A stretch of DNA of 62,335 nucleotides. Source: Dehalococcoidia bacterium (GTDB taxonomy: Bacteria; Chloroflexota; Dehalococcoidia; SZUA-161). Within the stretch, counting starts at the first letter, position 1. Every line of letters begins with the position of its first letter. The position numbers and the translations under genes were made by a program. Below the pieces are notes generated by a model. The model did not search any database. It worked only from the letters and a program-made list of their open reading frames with translations, and had not been told where the DNA came from. Positions 43,527 through 52,300 of the stretch are shown here, in pieces. The stretch is from NCBI GenBank assembly GCA_014874385.1, contig JACWAE010000034.1:1-62335 (forward strand). Reading direction: 5' to 3'.

Positions 43527-44342
43527 ATGATTCATATCGGGATGGATCCCAATATCTTCACTGCTGGCTCTTTCACTATGAGCTGGCATGGGCTGTTCAC
43601 CGGGCTGGCTGTCCTGGCTGCTGTGATACTGGCGGCGAGACTGGCTAAGGAAAAAGGTTTTATCAGCGAGGATGTCTACGCAATTGCTCTCTGTGGTGTG
43701 ATCGGGGGGATAATCGGTGCCAGGCTGTTCCACGTTATCGATAAGTGGAGCACTCTCTATCAGGACGACCCGATAAGAGTTCTGTATTTCTGGCAAGGTG
43801 GGCTGTCCCTCTACGGAGCCCTCGTCGGCGGCTTTGTTTTCGGCATAACTTATGCTGCTATACGGAAAATGCCCCTGGGGAAGGTTGCTGACCTGGCCGC
43901 TCCCGGCATGATACTGGCTCAGGCCATAGGCCGCATTGGCTGCACGATAAACGGCGATGCCTACGGCACACCTACTTCGCTGCCCTGGGGTGTTCTCTAC
44001 ACTAACCCCAATGCAGCGGCTACCGCCGGTCCCTGGGTAAACGGAGTGTTGGTGGCAGGCCACCCCGTGCCTGTTTATGAAATTATCTACGACCTGCTTA
44101 TCCTGGCCCTGCTGCTGCGCCTGCGCAAACGCCTGAAAAATGACTGGATGCTTTTCCTTATCTATGCTTCGCTCTATTCAGTGGGTAGGTTTGGGCTCGA
44201 CTTCCTCAGAGGTGATGAGACAGTGGTGCTGGGTCCGTTCCACCAGGCGCAGGTCATTTCACTGATAGTAATGGTGATAGTGGTTCCCCTGCTTATCTGG
44301 CTTGCCCGACGTCCTGCACCACAAGCTGCAGAGGCTGACTAA
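43527..44342 (+). CDS. lgt: Prolipoprotein diacylglyceryl transferase
   Basis: A 271-residue polytopic membrane enzyme that moves diacylglycerol from phosphatidylglycerol to the lipobox Cys of prolipoproteins. It has about seven hydrophobic segments and the Lgt signature GRIGCTINGDAYGTPTSLPWG (Arg, Asn and Gly residues of the active site), as well as YGALVGGF and the C-terminal GRFGLDFLRGDE segment. Length is normal. It appears to be a single-gene unit: the next gene is on the opposite strand and an intergenic repeat follows. Confidence 0.94.
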   Translation: MIHIGMDPNIFTAGSFTMSWHGLFTGLAVLAAVILAARLAKEKGFISEDVYAIALCGVIGGIIGARLFHVIDKWSTLYQDDPIRVLYFWQGGLSLYGALVGGFVFGITYAAIRKMPLGKVADLAAPGMILAQAIGRIGCTINGDAYGTPTSLPWGVLYTNPNAAATAGPWVNGVLVAGHPVPVYEIIYDLLILALLLRLRKRLKNDWMLFLIYASLYSVGRFGLDFLRGDETVVLGPFHQAQVISLIVMVIVVPLLIWLARRPAPQAAEAD

Positions 44343-44467
44343 CAGGAACGCCTGCACCAGGACAGGATCATTTCACCGCAGAGGACGCTGAGGTCACAGA
44401 GTCGGAAGCGATTTCCTAATTACCCCGAACCCCTCCATGTTCTCTGCGTTCTCCGCGGTTATACAGT

Positions 44468-44516
44468 CCTTCGACAATCCTTCGGCAGGCTCAGGACAGG
44501 GCTCAGGGCGAACGGG
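44468..44516. repeat. Dispersed repeat related to the 10870-10936 pair
   Basis: It contains CCTTCGACA, GGCAGGCTCAGGACAGGG and GCTCAGGGCGAACGGG words, with an apparent internal duplication of the GGCTCAGG part. It shares the CTTCGACA...CTCAGGGCGAACGG framework with the 33 bp units near 10900. It lies just after the loader gene's stop codon on the minus strand. Confidence 0.65.
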
Positions 44517-44523
44517 TAGCGGG

Positions 44524-45933
44524 TTAGCGCCACCTGCGGGGCTTGTTGCGGGAGGGCTTGGAGTCCTCCGCAGGCTTGGTCTGGCTTCGATAATCCGGAG
44601 CAGAGATGGGGATGACATTGCTCAGCTTCGGGTCCATCAAGCGCGAGCTTAAGCGCCCTTCGATACCCTCCAGAAAACCGGCGACGGTGGTCACGGTGGG
44701 CAGGCGCGAATTGTAGCGGTAGTTCAGTATTTGATATAGCTTCTCCTGCGCCCAGGGGGTGCTGCTCTCTGTGCCCAGGTCGTCCAGAATGAGCAGCGGG
44801 CTGGTCTTCACTTTCTCAAAGACCTCGTCGTAAGTCACCTTGCTTTCCGGGCTGAAGGTAGAGCGGAGGTGGTCGAGCAGGTCCGGCACCACTACGAAGA
44901 AGACGGGTCTTCCCGCCCTCAACTGATGGTTAGCGATGGCGGCCGCCAGGTGGGTCTTGCCGCAGCCGTGCACGCCTAAGAAGACAAGCCAGTCTTTAGG
45001 CGACTCAGCGAATTGCCGGGCTTCTCTTAAAGCCATTTGCAGGCTCTCTCTCCCCTTCTCGTCGGCGTTCATGCCGCGGGCATCGAAGGTCTCGAAGGTC
45101 TTGTCGGCCAGAAATTCCAGAGCCAGTCCGCCTATCTGCTGAAAGAGCGGCAGTTGGGGCCTCTCCAGTTCGCACTGCCGGGCCAGGGCCGGTTCCTGTA
45201 ATCTGGCAGCCAGCCTTTCGTCTAACTGCTTCAGGCTATTGACGGTGACTACAGTGGGAAGCTCACCGTTGAACCTGTGGTTCAGTATCTGAAACAGCTT
45301 CTCCTCAGCCCAGGGTGTGCTGCTCTGCGTCCCCAGATCATCCAGCACCAGAAGCGGGGCGTTGCGCACCCGCTCGAAGAGTTCATCGTAAGCAACATCG
45401 CTGCTCGGGCTGAATGTAGTGCGCAGGTGGTCGAGAAGGTCAGGGACAATCACGAAGAATACAGGATATCCCTCTTTGAGGCGGTAGTTGGCTATGGCGG
45501 CTGCCATGTGAGTCTTTCCGCAGCCGCTGGGGCCGCTCAGCACCAGCCAGCCCTTGGGGTTTTCAGCGAAAGCCCTGGCTATCTGATAGCATTGAGCAAA
45601 CCTCTCCTGATTCTGGGGGTCGCTGCTGCGGCCGCGGGGCAGCAGATTGTCGAAGGTGAGACGGGTCAAAGGCCCCAGGTTGCTGTAGCGCTCCAGGCGG
45701 GTGAGGCGTTCCTGCTCGAACTCCTTTGCCGTACACTGGCAGGGCACTACTTTACCGAAGTCAGGATGTCCGAAGGGGACGTCGTGGCGCAGCCAGCCCT
45801 TCCCTTTGCAAAGAGGGCACTCGTTATCGCTGGTTTCTTCGGTATCCTTATCTTTTGAGGAGGTGGCCATATCGTCTGCGGTACTCTTCGGGGCTTGAGT
45901 CCGCTTTAGAATATCGCCCAGGCTCTCCATCAT
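44524..45933 (-). CDS. DnaC/DnaI-like helicase loader with two tandem AAA+ ATPase modules
   Basis: About 469 residues. After an N-terminal zinc ribbon (CPLCKGKGWLRHD...VPCQC) there are two similar ATPase modules. The first has Walker A GPSGCGKTH and Walker B LLVLDDLG; the second has GVHGCGKTH and LLILDDLG. Each is followed by an EEKLFQILNHR- or QEKLYQILNYR-like sensor region. DnaC/DnaI loaders normally have one ATPase module. The start ATG 45933 has a GGAGG site and overlaps the end of the dnaD-like gene by 86 bp. The gene closes the rplI-dnaB-dnaD operon, so loading of DnaB is the expected role. Confidence 0.87.
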   Translation of the reverse strand: MMESLGDILKRTQAPKSTADDMATSSKDKDTEETSDNECPLCKGKGWLRHDVPFGHPDFGKVVPCQCTAKEFEQERLTRLERYSNLGPLTRLTFDNLLPRGRSSDPQNQERFAQCYQIARAFAENPKGWLVLSGPSGCGKTHMAAAIANYRLKEGYPVFFVIVPDLLDHLRTTFSPSSDVAYDELFERVRNAPLLVLDDLGTQSSTPWAEEKLFQILNHRFNGELPTVVTVNSLKQLDERLAARLQEPALARQCELERPQLPLFQQIGGLALEFLADKTFETFDARGMNADEKGRESLQMALREARQFAESPKDWLVFLGVHGCGKTHLAAAIANHQLRAGRPVFFVVVPDLLDHLRSTFSPESKVTYDEVFEKVKTSPLLILDDLGTESSTPWAQEKLYQILNYRYNSRLPTVTTVAGFLEGIEGRLSSRLMDPKLSNVIPISAPDYRSQTKPAEDSKPSRNKPRRWR

Positions 45934-46555
45934 GTTTGCCCTCCGCTGCCCATCTCTCCAGGATGCGGGAGATGTATCTCCAGTTACGCTTATTGAGGTC
46001 AACTGCTTCCTTGAAAGCGTCTTGAATCCAGGAAGCGGGATATAGCTTCTCCGCTTCTTTCAGCTCCTCGGCAATGATAGGGGTGAGCATCCCTATGTTC
46101 TTTTCATAGAGTGTGAAAATATTAGGCTGCTCCTGGCTCACCAGGCAAGGCTCCCCTTTGGTTAAATTACCCACTTTCAGCTCACCGCTATTTATGTTCT
46201 CCACCGCTTTTCTTCCTGCATCATCATTGACGAAGTAGAGCTCGTGTACTTCACTGTCGCGCTCCAATTTCAAGCAGAGCAGGGTGCCCCGGCTCACCGC
46301 CCGATTCAGACTCTGCCTCAGAAGCTCCGGCGCTGAGCCCTGGCTTTCTATCCCCCTCATCAGCACCGGGTCGGCACTGAGCTCGTTGGAGGTTATGAAG
46401 CGGGGATAGCCCCGCTTTTGATATAGAACCCAGAAAATGTGCAGCGTGACCTTGAGCTCGGCGAGGTCGTCGATTTGAGGCAATATCTCGCTGAAAAATA
46501 TATTGGGTATGGGAGTAAATCTGGACTTGATGGGGAAGCCTTCGAACACTTTCAT
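45848..46555 (-). CDS. dnaD: DnaD-domain primosome protein
   Basis: A 235-residue protein with an N-terminal winged-helix-like part (MKVFEGFPIKSRFTPIPN, ELKVTLHIFWVLY) and a C-terminal DnaD domain (NIFTLYEKNIGMLTPIIAEEL, WIQDAFKEAVDLNKRNWRYI) ending in EEYRRRYGHLLKR. Its ATG overlaps the dnaB stop as ATGA, so I reject the longer frame to 46720. DnaD helps remodel DNA and recruit the helicase loader at the origin or at restart sites. It is flanked by dnaB and the double-AAA loader, a replication-initiation operon. Confidence 0.88.
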   Translation of the reverse strand: MKVFEGFPIKSRFTPIPNIFFSEILPQIDDLAELKVTLHIFWVLYQKRGYPRFITSNELSADPVLMRGIESQGSAPELLRQSLNRAVSRGTLLCLKLERDSEVHELYFVNDDAGRKAVENINSGELKVGNLTKGEPCLVSQEQPNIFTLYEKNIGMLTPIIAEELKEAEKLYPASWIQDAFKEAVDLNKRNWRYISRILERWAAEGKHDGEPGRYSKADSSPEEYRRRYGHLLKR

Positions 46556-47952
46556 AGCAAGCTCGGCTTCTTGCTGTCGAATTTCTCCAGGTTCTCGAAC
46601 TTGGCTATCCGGTCCCGGAAGAAGAGATTTGCCCGACCCTGGGGGCCGTTTCTGTGCTTGGCGACTATGATCTCCGAGATGCCCTTGGGATAAGGCTGGT
46701 CGGGGAATCTTTTCTCCCAATCTTCCTCTTTGTAGTAGACGTCCTCGCGGTAGATGAACATCACCACATCGGCGTCCTGTTCGATGGAGCCGCTTTCTCT
46801 GAGGTCCGAGAGCATCGGGGTGTGAGGAGTGCGTGCCTCCACGGCGCGGCTTAACTGGGAGACAGCCAGCACCGGTACGTCAAGCTCACGGGCGAGCTCT
46901 TTTACGGAATGGGAGATATCGCTCATCTCCTGCACCCGGTTGTCGGTGTATCTGCTGGAGCGCATCAGTTGCAGGTAATCCACTATGACGAGGTCAACCT
47001 TACTCTCGCTGTGGAGACGGCGCGCCTTGCTGCGCATATCGGAGTCCCTGAGAAAGGGGGAGTCATCTATATATATAGGAGCTTCGGAGAGTCGGCCCAT
47101 AGCGTCCATTACATCTTCTCGCTGGCGTGGGTTCAGGTGGTCAAGCCTCACGCTCTGGCTGTCAACCCCCGATTCGCTGGCGAGGAAGCGATAAGCAAGC
47201 TCCATTTTGGACATCTCCAGGCTGAACAGAGCCACATGTGCCCCGTGTTTCACAGCAGCGTTGTGTGCTATGTTCAGCGCCAAGCTGGTCTTGCCCACGC
47301 CTGGCCTTGCTGCCAACACAATCATGTCCGAGCGCTGCAGTCCGCCTAAGATTTTATCCAGATCGGCAAAACCGGTGGGCACATGGGGTAAGAAGCCCTC
47401 TTGCTGCGGGCCCAGACTGCTCTCCTCGAAGTAACGATCGAGCACTTTGCTGATATGGACGAAGCCGCGCTGGCTCTGGCCCTGTCTCAAGTTGAACAGA
47501 ATGCCCTCTGCCTTGCCCAGTGTTTCATCGACATCCGGTGGCGCCTCATAGGCGATAGCAGCGATCTGGTTGGAGGCGGAGATTAAACGCCTCATCATGG
47601 AGAGACGCTGTACGATGGCAGCATAGTACTCAGCATGCACCGAGGTAGGGACCTGAGCCACCAGATGGCTCAGGTAAGCAGCCCCGCCAGTGGCCTCCAA
47701 CTTCTGTCGGCGCGCCAGCTCATCCGCTAAAGTAATCTGGTTTATAGGCTCATGTCGTTCGTAAAGTGCAACACAGCCCTCATAAGTCCAGCGGTTCTTC
47801 TCCCTGTAGAAGTCCTCCGGTTTAAGCAAGGTAACGATTTTGAAGATTGCCTCGGGGTCTATGAGGAGCGACCCCAGAACTGCCTCTTCGGCATCCAGAT
47901 CGTGAGGAGGCATTTTGACATTTGACTGAGACTCCGTGGTATCGCCAGGCAT
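46552..47952 (-). CDS. dnaB: Replicative DNA helicase
   Basis: A 466-residue DnaB. The N-terminal DnaG-binding domain starts MPPHDLDAEEAVLGSLLID. The RecA-like domain has Walker A ARPGVGKTS (near 215), the LFSLEMSKMEL motif, LVIVDYLQLM for Walker B and VLAVSQLSRAVE. The C-terminus KHRNGPQGRANLFF is typical. It starts 2 bp after the rplI stop and overlaps dnaD by 4 bp. It unwinds DNA ahead of the replication fork as a hexamer. No intein is present. Confidence 0.97.
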   Translation of the reverse strand: MPGDTTESQSNVKMPPHDLDAEEAVLGSLLIDPEAIFKIVTLLKPEDFYREKNRWTYEGCVALYERHEPINQITLADELARRQKLEATGGAAYLSHLVAQVPTSVHAEYYAAIVQRLSMMRRLISASNQIAAIAYEAPPDVDETLGKAEGILFNLRQGQSQRGFVHISKVLDRYFEESSLGPQQEGFLPHVPTGFADLDKILGGLQRSDMIVLAARPGVGKTSLALNIAHNAAVKHGAHVALFSLEMSKMELAYRFLASESGVDSQSVRLDHLNPRQREDVMDAMGRLSEAPIYIDDSPFLRDSDMRSKARRLHSESKVDLVIVDYLQLMRSSRYTDNRVQEMSDISHSVKELARELDVPVLAVSQLSRAVEARTPHTPMLSDLRESGSIEQDADVVMFIYREDVYYKEEDWEKRFPDQPYPKGISEIIVAKHRNGPQGRANLFFRDRIAKFENLEKFDSKKPSLL

Positions 47953-47954
47953 GT

Positions 47955-48425
47955 TTAACTCTTTCCCTTCTCCAGCTCCGTATCTTGCTCCACAACTACA
48001 TTTACGATAGCGGTTACATCTTTGGTTAATTTGATGGATACCTGATGGCTCCCCAGCTCGCGGATTGGCTCTGCCAGCTCTATCTTGCGCTTATCTACAT
48101 CCTGCTTGGTGAGCTTCTTTATCTCTCTGGCTATATCTGCGCTGGTGACAGAGCCATAGAGTTTTTCCTTGGTCCCGGCGCGCATCTTCAAGACTACGGT
48201 GGTATCCTGAAGGACCTTGGCGAAGGCCTCGGCATCCTGCCCCGTACGAGCCTGGCGGCGGGCCTCAGCCTTTCGCTGCAGCTCCAGGTTCTTGAGCTCG
48301 GCAGGCGTAGCTATAACAGCGAGCTTTCTGGGGAGTAAGTAATTTCTACTGTAGCCATCGGCTACCTGTTTTACATCTCCTGCCTTGGCTACATTGGGGA
48401 CATCCTGAAGAAAGACTACTTTCAT
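47955..48425 (-). CDS. rplI: 50S ribosomal protein L9
   Basis: A 156-residue L9 with the N-terminal MKVVFLQDVPNVAKAGDVKQV and GYSRNYLLPRKLA, a long central helix, and a C-terminal domain with KLYGSVTSADIA. ATG 48425 has an AGGAGG site 5 bp upstream; the open frame to 48452 is longer than the family. It is the first gene of the operon with dnaB, as in many bacteria, but the usual rpsF-ssb-rpsR genes are not upstream here. DnaA-box-like sites lie 47 bp before the start. Confidence 0.97.
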   Translation of the reverse strand: MKVVFLQDVPNVAKAGDVKQVADGYSRNYLLPRKLAVIATPAELKNLELQRKAEARRQARTGQDAEAFAKVLQDTTVVLKMRAGTKEKLYGSVTSADIAREIKKLTKQDVDKRKIELAEPIRELGSHQVSIKLTKDVTAIVNVVVEQDTELEKGKS

Positions 48426-48471
48426 ATTGCCTCCTATTCTATTCCTGGTCATTCATTGCTGGTCAATAAGG

Positions 48472-48503
48472 TTGTCCACGAAGTTATCCATAGGTTGTCC
48501 ACG
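48472..48503. promoter_or_regulatory. Cluster of three DnaA-box-like 9-mers
   Basis: TTGTCCACG at 48472-48480, TTATCCATA at 48484-48492 and TTGTCCACG at 48495-48503 lie in the same orientation with starts 12 and 11 bp apart, about one helical turn. Each differs from TTATCCACA or TTGTCCACA by one or two bases. They stand upstream of rplI-dnaB-dnaD-loader and could give DnaA-dependent control of that operon. Confidence 0.55.
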
Positions 48504-48633
48504 AAATCTTCATTTATGTTAATGACTCAGGCGGTAAACGTCCGACAAATTGCTTAACAATTGGTTCTTATTCCTCTTCTACAAAGCGACCTCGTTTACG
48601 GTTTCATGTCCAATGAATGAGTAATCTGAGGCA

Positions 48634-49278
48634 TTATAAAATGCCCTTTTCTGAAAGCCGCTGTAAATACTCCTCCGGACAGCTAGAGTACTTTAAGATG
48701 AAGTCCCTAACCATGGCCTTGAGGCTGTGATGCTCAGCCTTAAGTGATGCCCGGATTGCATCACGGCGGCCTCTGTTTTGATCTTCCGAGAACTTACAGT
48801 TAACAGACTGGCCGACTTGGTTTCCTTGGGCTCTTTTATACCACAAATGTTGATAGTATTCTTCAAGTGGCTGTTCATACAAGAATAGCCTGTGATGCCT
48901 ATGCAAATCAGCATTCACCTCTACGTATGATATTTGCTCTCGAAGCTCAGGGAAATACAGGTCAATTATGTTCAAGGCACACCCCTCAACGCAACTCATG
49001 ATCTCGGAACCTCGAAACCTGATAACTTCCCACCCAGCCTCTGTTAGGATGTCGTCTCTGAAGTCGTCAAACAAGGGCTCAGCGTGCCAAATGGCACCGT
49101 CACATTCGACTATTATTGCATGGTTAGTAAGTCGGCTCGAGACCATCATATCGGTCCTAAGGATACCCACCGGGTACTGGGGCCACACATTTAGGCCGTG
49201 ATAACGCAACTCATCGCCCATAAGCTTCTCTATAGGGCTCTCAAACAAAGCCGCTGATCCTTCTGGTAAAAAGGGCAT
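48634..49278 (-). CDS. PD-(D/E)XK nuclease-like protein (MTES_1575/DUF559-like)
   Basis: About 214 residues. The first part, FESPIEKLMGDELRYHGLNVWPQYPVG, then DMMV, then IIVECDGAIWHAEPLF, DDILTEAGWEVIRFRGSEI, matches the restriction-endonuclease-like fold seen in MTES_1575/DUF559/Vsr-type proteins, with Glu in SPIEK, Asp in RTDMMV and the ECDG core as likely metal ligands. The C-terminal 90 residues are unassigned. A candidate promoter (49339-49367) and an inverted repeat (49306-49328) lie upstream. No methyltransferase or helicase partner is nearby, so a solitary DNA-repair or defence role is only a guess. Confidence 0.7.
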   Translation of the reverse strand: MPFLPEGSAALFESPIEKLMGDELRYHGLNVWPQYPVGILRTDMMVSSRLTNHAIIVECDGAIWHAEPLFDDFRDDILTEAGWEVIRFRGSEIMSCVEGCALNIIDLYFPELREQISYVEVNADLHRHHRLFLYEQPLEEYYQHLWYKRAQGNQVGQSVNCKFSEDQNRGRRDAIRASLKAEHHSLKAMVRDFILKYSSCPEEYLQRLSEKGIL

Positions 49279-49305
49279 TAGCAACTCTCTCAGTATTTCG
49301 ATTCT

Positions 49306-49328
49306 TTGAGCACCTCAAAGGTGCTCAA
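49306..49328. repeat. 10 bp perfect inverted repeat in the 5' leader of the nuclease-like gene
   Basis: TTGAGCACCT and AGGTGCTCAA flank a 3 base centre. It lies between the candidate -10 box and the start codon, where an operator or a leader hairpin would control expression. Confidence 0.6.
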
Positions 49329-49338
49329 CTCATATCGA

Positions 49339-49367
49339 ATGTTAGCACGTGTGTTCTACTATGTCAA
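49339..49367 (-). promoter_or_regulatory. Candidate promoter of the nuclease-like gene
   Basis: Minus-strand -35 TTGACA (49362-49367), a 17 bp spacer and -10 TAACAT (49339-49344). The -35 lies 1 bp from the purL stop codon, so the nuclease-like gene probably has its own promoter. Confidence 0.5.
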
Positions 49368-49368
49368 G

Positions 49369-52300
49369 TTAATGGTCACACCATTTTTGGGCGTTCTGGA
49401 ATAGCTTAAGCCAGGGAGAGGCCCGGAGTTGGAAATCTCCCACCTTGAATCTCCAGTTTTCCTTCCACTCTTCGGGTATCCAGGGCCACTGCCAGAGTAA
49501 AAACGACCTTTCGGGATGGGGCATCATCGCCAGATGGCGGCCATCCGGTGAACAAAAGGCGTTAATCCCCAGGGGCGAGCTGTTGGGGTTGAAACGGTAT
49601 TTCTCAGTTGGTTTCCCTGCGTCGTCAACATAGGCGACTGGCGTCAGGCCTTTCCGCCGTGCCTCGGAAAGAATTTCGGGGTCAGGACAGTGTAGATGTC
49701 CTTCACCGTGAGCGGTCCAGATGCCCAAGATCGAGCCCTCCATACCCTTCAGCATAATCGCAGGGCTCTCCGAGATTCTCACCGTTCCCCAGTGCGACTC
49801 GAATCTCCCTGAGGTGTTCCGGATGAACCTGGGCTGCTTTGTTTCGGGGATACCCTGCCAGGGCACGACGCCGAGTAATGCCATCAACTGGCAGCCATTG
49901 CAGATTCCCAGCGAGAAGGTGTCAGGCCGGTTGAAGAATCGCTCGAACATGTCTCGCAGCCTGGGATTTAATCTGATAGCGCCAGCCCAGCCTTTAGCTG
50001 CATCCAGTACGTCGGCGTAGGAGAAGCCGCCCACGAAGACAATTCCCCGGAACCGGTCGAGGGAAATCCTCTCCTCCAGCAAATCGGTCATGGTTACGTC
50101 CCAGGGTTCGAACCCGGCCCAGAAGAAGGCAGATGTCATCTCGCGGTCTCCGTTGCTGCCTTCCTCGCGGATAATGGCCACCTTGTGTTTGTTTACCTGG
50201 CGCAGTATTTTCAGAGGCGTTGCCTCGGGCTGGAAGGTTAGTTGGTATCTGAGGCCGGGACGATTGTGATGCCGTGCCTGTTCCTTGGCCATCTGGGGAT
50301 TCATCTGCTCTTGCTCCAGCCTGTCGCTGGTCGCTTCCCACCAGGAGAGAAGCTTTGGCGTGGCGGCATCCAATACGGTTTTGTTGCTCTGACGGATGAC
50401 CACCTGCCGTTCTACTCGAGTGGTGCCCAGAACGGTGAAAGGCACGCCACGTTCTTTCAGAACAGCCTTGATTACCCTCTCTTTGGCGGGCAGATATTCG
50501 AGAACCAGCCCTAATTCTTCAGAGAACAGGTAGGGAATTATCTCTTCTACCTCTGGGAGTTGGAGCGACATCCCGCAATTTCCCGCCATAGCCATCTCTA
50601 CCAGCGTGGTAATCAGGCCGCCATCGCTGCGGTCGTGACAGGCGAGGACGAAGTCATCCTCCATCATCCTCTGGACTGCCTTAAATGCGTTGCTGAGAAG
50701 CTGAGGGTTATCGACATCCGGCGCTTCATCGCCAAGCTGTCCCAGAGCCTGGGCTAAGGCTGAACCGCCGAGACGGTTTTTACCTGCCGCCAGGTCAAGG
50801 AAAATCAGCTTACTTTCCCCTGGCCTCTTGATATCCGGCGTCACTTTCTTGGTGATGTCGGGCATGGTGGCATAGCCGGAGATAACCAGTTCTCCCGGCG
50901 CTTTCACCGTTTCATTGCCCACTTTAGCAGCCATGGTGATGCTATCCTTGCCGCCATCGACAGCGATGCCAAGCTCTATCATCAGGTCTCTCATCGCTAC
51001 GGCTGCATCGTAAAGCTGGGCTCCCTCGCCGGGCAGTTTGGCTGCCCACATCCAGTTGGCCGAACACTTGATGTGGCTGAGGTCGCTGATACGGGCCGAG
51101 ATCATGTTGGTCAGCATCTCGCCTACCGCCATGCGGGCTCCGGCCTTTTCGTCGATGAGCATTTTAATGGGCTGCTCGCCGATAGCGGTTGCTCCACCGG
51201 TCAATCCGAAGTGGCTTTGCGCCACTATCGCCACGTCAGCCACCGGCAGTTGCAAAGGCCCACAGCACTGCTGTTGGGCGATGAGGCCAGTAACGCTGCG
51301 GTCTACTTTGCGCACCAGATAACCCTTTGACCCCACCGAGGGCAGGCGAAAGACCAGCCTCAGCGCTTCCTCAACAGTCAATCCCCTGGGCAGTCGCAGT
51401 GGTTGCAGCTTCCTGGGAAGCCTCTCCAGAGTGAAGGTTTTCTGAGGCATCTCACCGAGGATTTTATCGAGAGGAAGGTTGACCGGCTTGGACTTGTCTT
51501 CGTCATCATAGACTATGATTTGTCCGTCTCCGGTAATCTCGCCCAGCACTTCGCAGTTTACCTTTTCCCGCTGGCAGATTGCTATAAAATTATCTATTTT
51601 CTTCTGCTGAATCAAAAAAGCGCAGCGTTCCTGATATTCGGCGCACCATATCTCCACAGCCGCCAGGGTGGGGTCGCCGAGTTTAATCTTGCGAATGTTG
51701 ATTACGCCGCCCGCCGGATTCATAAGCTCGGTCAAAGCATTTCCCGGCCCGCCGGCGCCCTGGTCATGGGCAGCCAGAATTGGATTTCTATCGCCTATCT
51801 CAACACAGGCTCGAATTACCCGGTTAAGTTTGTTCTCCATCTCAGCGTTTCCCCGTTGCACGGCGTTAAAGTCAAGCTCGGCGATATTCTCGCCTTGAAT
51901 CATACTGGAAGCCGAGCCGCCACCCATGCCGATTCTATAGGCTGGTCCCCCGACCTGCGCAATCAGCATTCCCTTCTTCGGCTCCGCTTTCACGATATGC
52001 CGCGCATCGATTTGCCCGATGCCGCCAGTGAACATAATCGGTTTTATCCAGCCGCGTCGCTCTCCATTCGGCAGCATCTGCTCGAAGGTCCTGACGTAGC
52101 CCTGAATCAGCGGTTCGCCGAACTTATTGCCATAATCTGAGGCTCCGTTGCTGGCTTCAATCAATATCTCCAGAGGCGAGGCCAGCTCGAAGGGATAAGC
52201 GAGTCCCTCGGGTTCACCGGGGATGGGATAATCGGGAATATTCAGGGCAGCGGTGCAGTAGGCGGCCGTGCCCGCAATTACCAAGGAGCCTCTTCCCGTG

